This document shows positions 4,382-5,589 of a stretch of DNA of 5,589 bases, one piece after another. Source of the stretch: Frankiaceae bacterium (GTDB taxonomy: Bacteria; Actinomycetota; Actinomycetes; Mycobacteriales; SCTD01). The stretch lies in NCBI GenBank assembly GCA_947479995.1, contig CANKBT010000222.1, positions 1 to 5,589 of the forward strand, given 5' to 3'. Both the position numbers and the translations under genes were made by a program. The notes beneath the pieces are model-generated. The model was not told where the DNA came from. It saw nothing but the letters and a program-made list of their open reading frames with translations, and made no database searches. Every line of letters starts with the position of its first letter. The first letter of the stretch is position 1.

Positions 4382-5508
4382 GCCGCCCCGCCCTGCTCGT
4401 CCTCGAGGACGGGCGCACCTTCCGCGGTGAGGCCTACGGCGCCGTCGGCGAGGCCTTCGGCGAGGCCGTCTTCTCCACCGGCATGACCGGCTACCAGGAG
4501 ACGCTCACCGACCCCAGCTACCACCGCCAGGTGGTCGTCATGACGGCACCGCAGATCGGCAACACCGGCGTCAACGACGAGGACCCCGAGTCCTCGCGCA
4601 TCTGGGTCAGCGGCTACGTCGTCCGCGACCCCTCCCGCGTCACGTCGAGCTGGCGCGCGCAGCGCGACCTCGGCGACGAGCTCGCCGCGCAGGGCGTCGT
4701 CGGGATCAGCGGCGTCGACACCCGCGCCCTCACCCGGCACCTGCGCGAGCGCGGCGCCATGCGGGTCGGCATCTCCAGCACCGGCACCGGCGCCGACGCG
4801 CTGCTGCAGCGGGTGCTCGCGAGCCCCGGCATGGTCGGCGCCGACCTCGCGCACGAGGTGACGACCCCCGAGCCGTACGTCGTGCCTGCGGTGGGGGAGA
4901 CGCGCTTCCGCGTCGCCGCGCTCGACCTCGGCCTCAAGGCCGCGACGCCGCGCTACCTGGCCGGCCTCGGCGTCGAGGTGCACGTGCTGCCGGCCACCAG
5001 CACCGGCGACGACCTGCTCGCGCTGTCGCCCGACGGCGTGTTCCTGTCGAACGGCCCCGGCGACCCGGCGACGACCGACGGGCCCGTCGCCGCGACGCAG
5101 CGGGTGCTCGAGGAGGGCGTGCCGCTGTTCGGCATCTGCTTCGGCAACCAGGTGCTCGGCCGGGCGCTCGGCCTCGGCACGTACAAGCTCCGCTACGGCC
5201 ACCGCGGCCTGAACGTGCCGGTCAAGGAGCTGGCCACCGGGCGCATCCACATCACGAGCCAGAACCACGGCTTCGCGGTCGACGCGCCGGTCGACGGCAC
5301 CCCCGTCGAGACGCCGTACGGGCGGGTGCGCGTCTCGCACGTGTGCGCCAACGACGACGTCGTCGAGGGGCTGGAGCTGCTCGACCGGCCGGCCTCCTCA
5401 GTGCAGTACCACCCGGAGGCGGCCGCCGGCCCGCACGACGCCGAGGGGCTGTTCACCCGCTTCGTCGAGCAGATGTCCGAGACGAGGGGGACCCGTGCCA
5501 CGGCGTGA
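4378..5508 (+). CDS. carA: Carbamoyl-phosphate synthase small (glutaminase) subunit
   Basis: CarA hydrolyses glutamine and passes ammonia through a tunnel to CarB, which makes carbamoyl phosphate for both pyrimidines and arginine. The 376-residue protein has the CarA N-terminal domain (STGMTGYQETLTDPSY, then IGNTGVND) and a class I glutamine amidotransferase domain from about residue 178. The nucleophile is Cys254 in GICFGNQ, and His345 and Glu347 in QYHPEA complete the triad. LSNGPGDP forms the oxyanion-side loop. The Phe and Asn in GICFGNQ replace the Leu and His of many bacteria but are usual in actinobacterial CarA. The GTG start overlaps the preceding stop as GTGA, with GGAGG 7 nt upstream. 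The frame is open for a long way upstream through pyrC, but that part is not coding. The 3' end overlaps carB by 14 nt. Confidence 0.97.
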   Translation: MSRPALLVLEDGRTFRGEAYGAVGEAFGEAVFSTGMTGYQETLTDPSYHRQVVVMTAPQIGNTGVNDEDPESSRIWVSGYVVRDPSRVTSSWRAQRDLGDELAAQGVVGISGVDTRALTRHLRERGAMRVGISSTGTGADALLQRVLASPGMVGADLAHEVTTPEPYVVPAVGETRFRVAALDLGLKAATPRYLAGLGVEVHVLPATSTGDDLLALSPDGVFLSNGPGDPATTDGPVAATQRVLEEGVPLFGICFGNQVLGRALGLGTYKLRYGHRGLNVPVKELATGRIHITSQNHGFAVDAPVDGTPVETPYGRVRVSHVCANDDVVEGLELLDRPASSVQYHPEAAAGPHDAEGLFTRFVEQMSETRGTRATA

Positions 5509-5589
5509 CGACCTGCACCACGTGCTGGTGATCGGCTCCGGGCCGATCCTCATCGGCCAGGCCGCGGAGTTCGACTACTCCGGCACCCA
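5495..5589 (+). CDS. carB: Carbamoyl-phosphate synthase large subunit (5' end only)
   Basis: The first 31 codons are present before the window ends. The N-terminus MPRRDDLHHVLVIGSGPILI followed by GQAAEFDYSGT is the start of CarB, whose two ATP-grasp halves phosphorylate bicarbonate and carbamate. GSGPILIGQ at 14-22 belongs to the first preATP-grasp domain. The GTG start has AGGGGG 4 nt upstream and lies inside carA with a 14-nt overlap, in a different frame. This suggests coupled, near-equimolar synthesis of the two subunits. Confidence 0.96.
   Translation, partial: MPRRDDLHHVLVIGSGPILIGQAAEFDYSGT

Noticed and set aside
2590..5508. A 972-codon open frame on the plus strand that would fuse a long Arg/Ala-rich region to CarA
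   Set aside because: Upstream of 4378 it runs out of frame through pyrC and the membrane gene, and its composition is the Arg/Pro/Ala mix of a shifted high-GC frame. The CarA start at 4378 has its own Shine-Dalgarno.

Overview
The window is a very GC-rich stretch of actinobacterial chromosome. Third codon positions are almost all G or C, starts are GTG, and the gene set is the BldD regulator next to the de novo pyrimidine (pyr) operon. The protein sequences resemble those of Streptomyces and Mycobacterium but match neither closely. A Geodermatophilus-, Kineococcus- or Frankia-like lineage is plausible, but this is a guess from composition only. I see no mobile element, CRISPR array, tRNA or rRNA.

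Left part (1-718): the 3' end of an unrecognised plus-strand gene (1-153) converges on bldD (230-718, minus strand), with a strong GC-rich hairpin (199-223) between the two stop codons. Central part (719-997): a divergent regulatory region of about 280 bp. It holds a good minus-strand promoter for bldD (TTGACC-N17-TACGGT), a plus-strand promoter for the pyr operon (-10 TAGGGT) whose -35 region abuts the bldD -35, and repeated GGTGACCG motifs. The predicted bldD leader is about 150 nt and can fold into a branched structure with a GNRA-capped hairpin. The pyr leader is about 60 nt and carries two tandem copies of the PyrR RNA-binding loop, the second overlapping the pyrR ribosome-binding site.

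Right part (998-5589): a tightly packed operon pyrR-pyrB-pyrC-(membrane PH-like protein)-carA-carB, in which every junction overlaps or abuts. CarA/CarB make carbamoyl phosphate from glutamine, bicarbonate and ATP. PyrB condenses it with aspartate, and PyrC closes the ring to dihydroorotate. PyrR senses pyrimidine nucleotides and is expected to bind the leader RNA. The short leader has no terminator hairpin, so control is most likely translational repression, as reported for Mycobacterium smegmatis, rather than the attenuation of Bacillus.

The enzymes are ordinary. The most interesting signals are the duplicated PyrR loop, the structured bldD leader with a possible 13-codon upstream ORF, and the overlapping divergent promoters that place a c-di-GMP-responsive developmental regulator back to back with pyrimidine synthesis.
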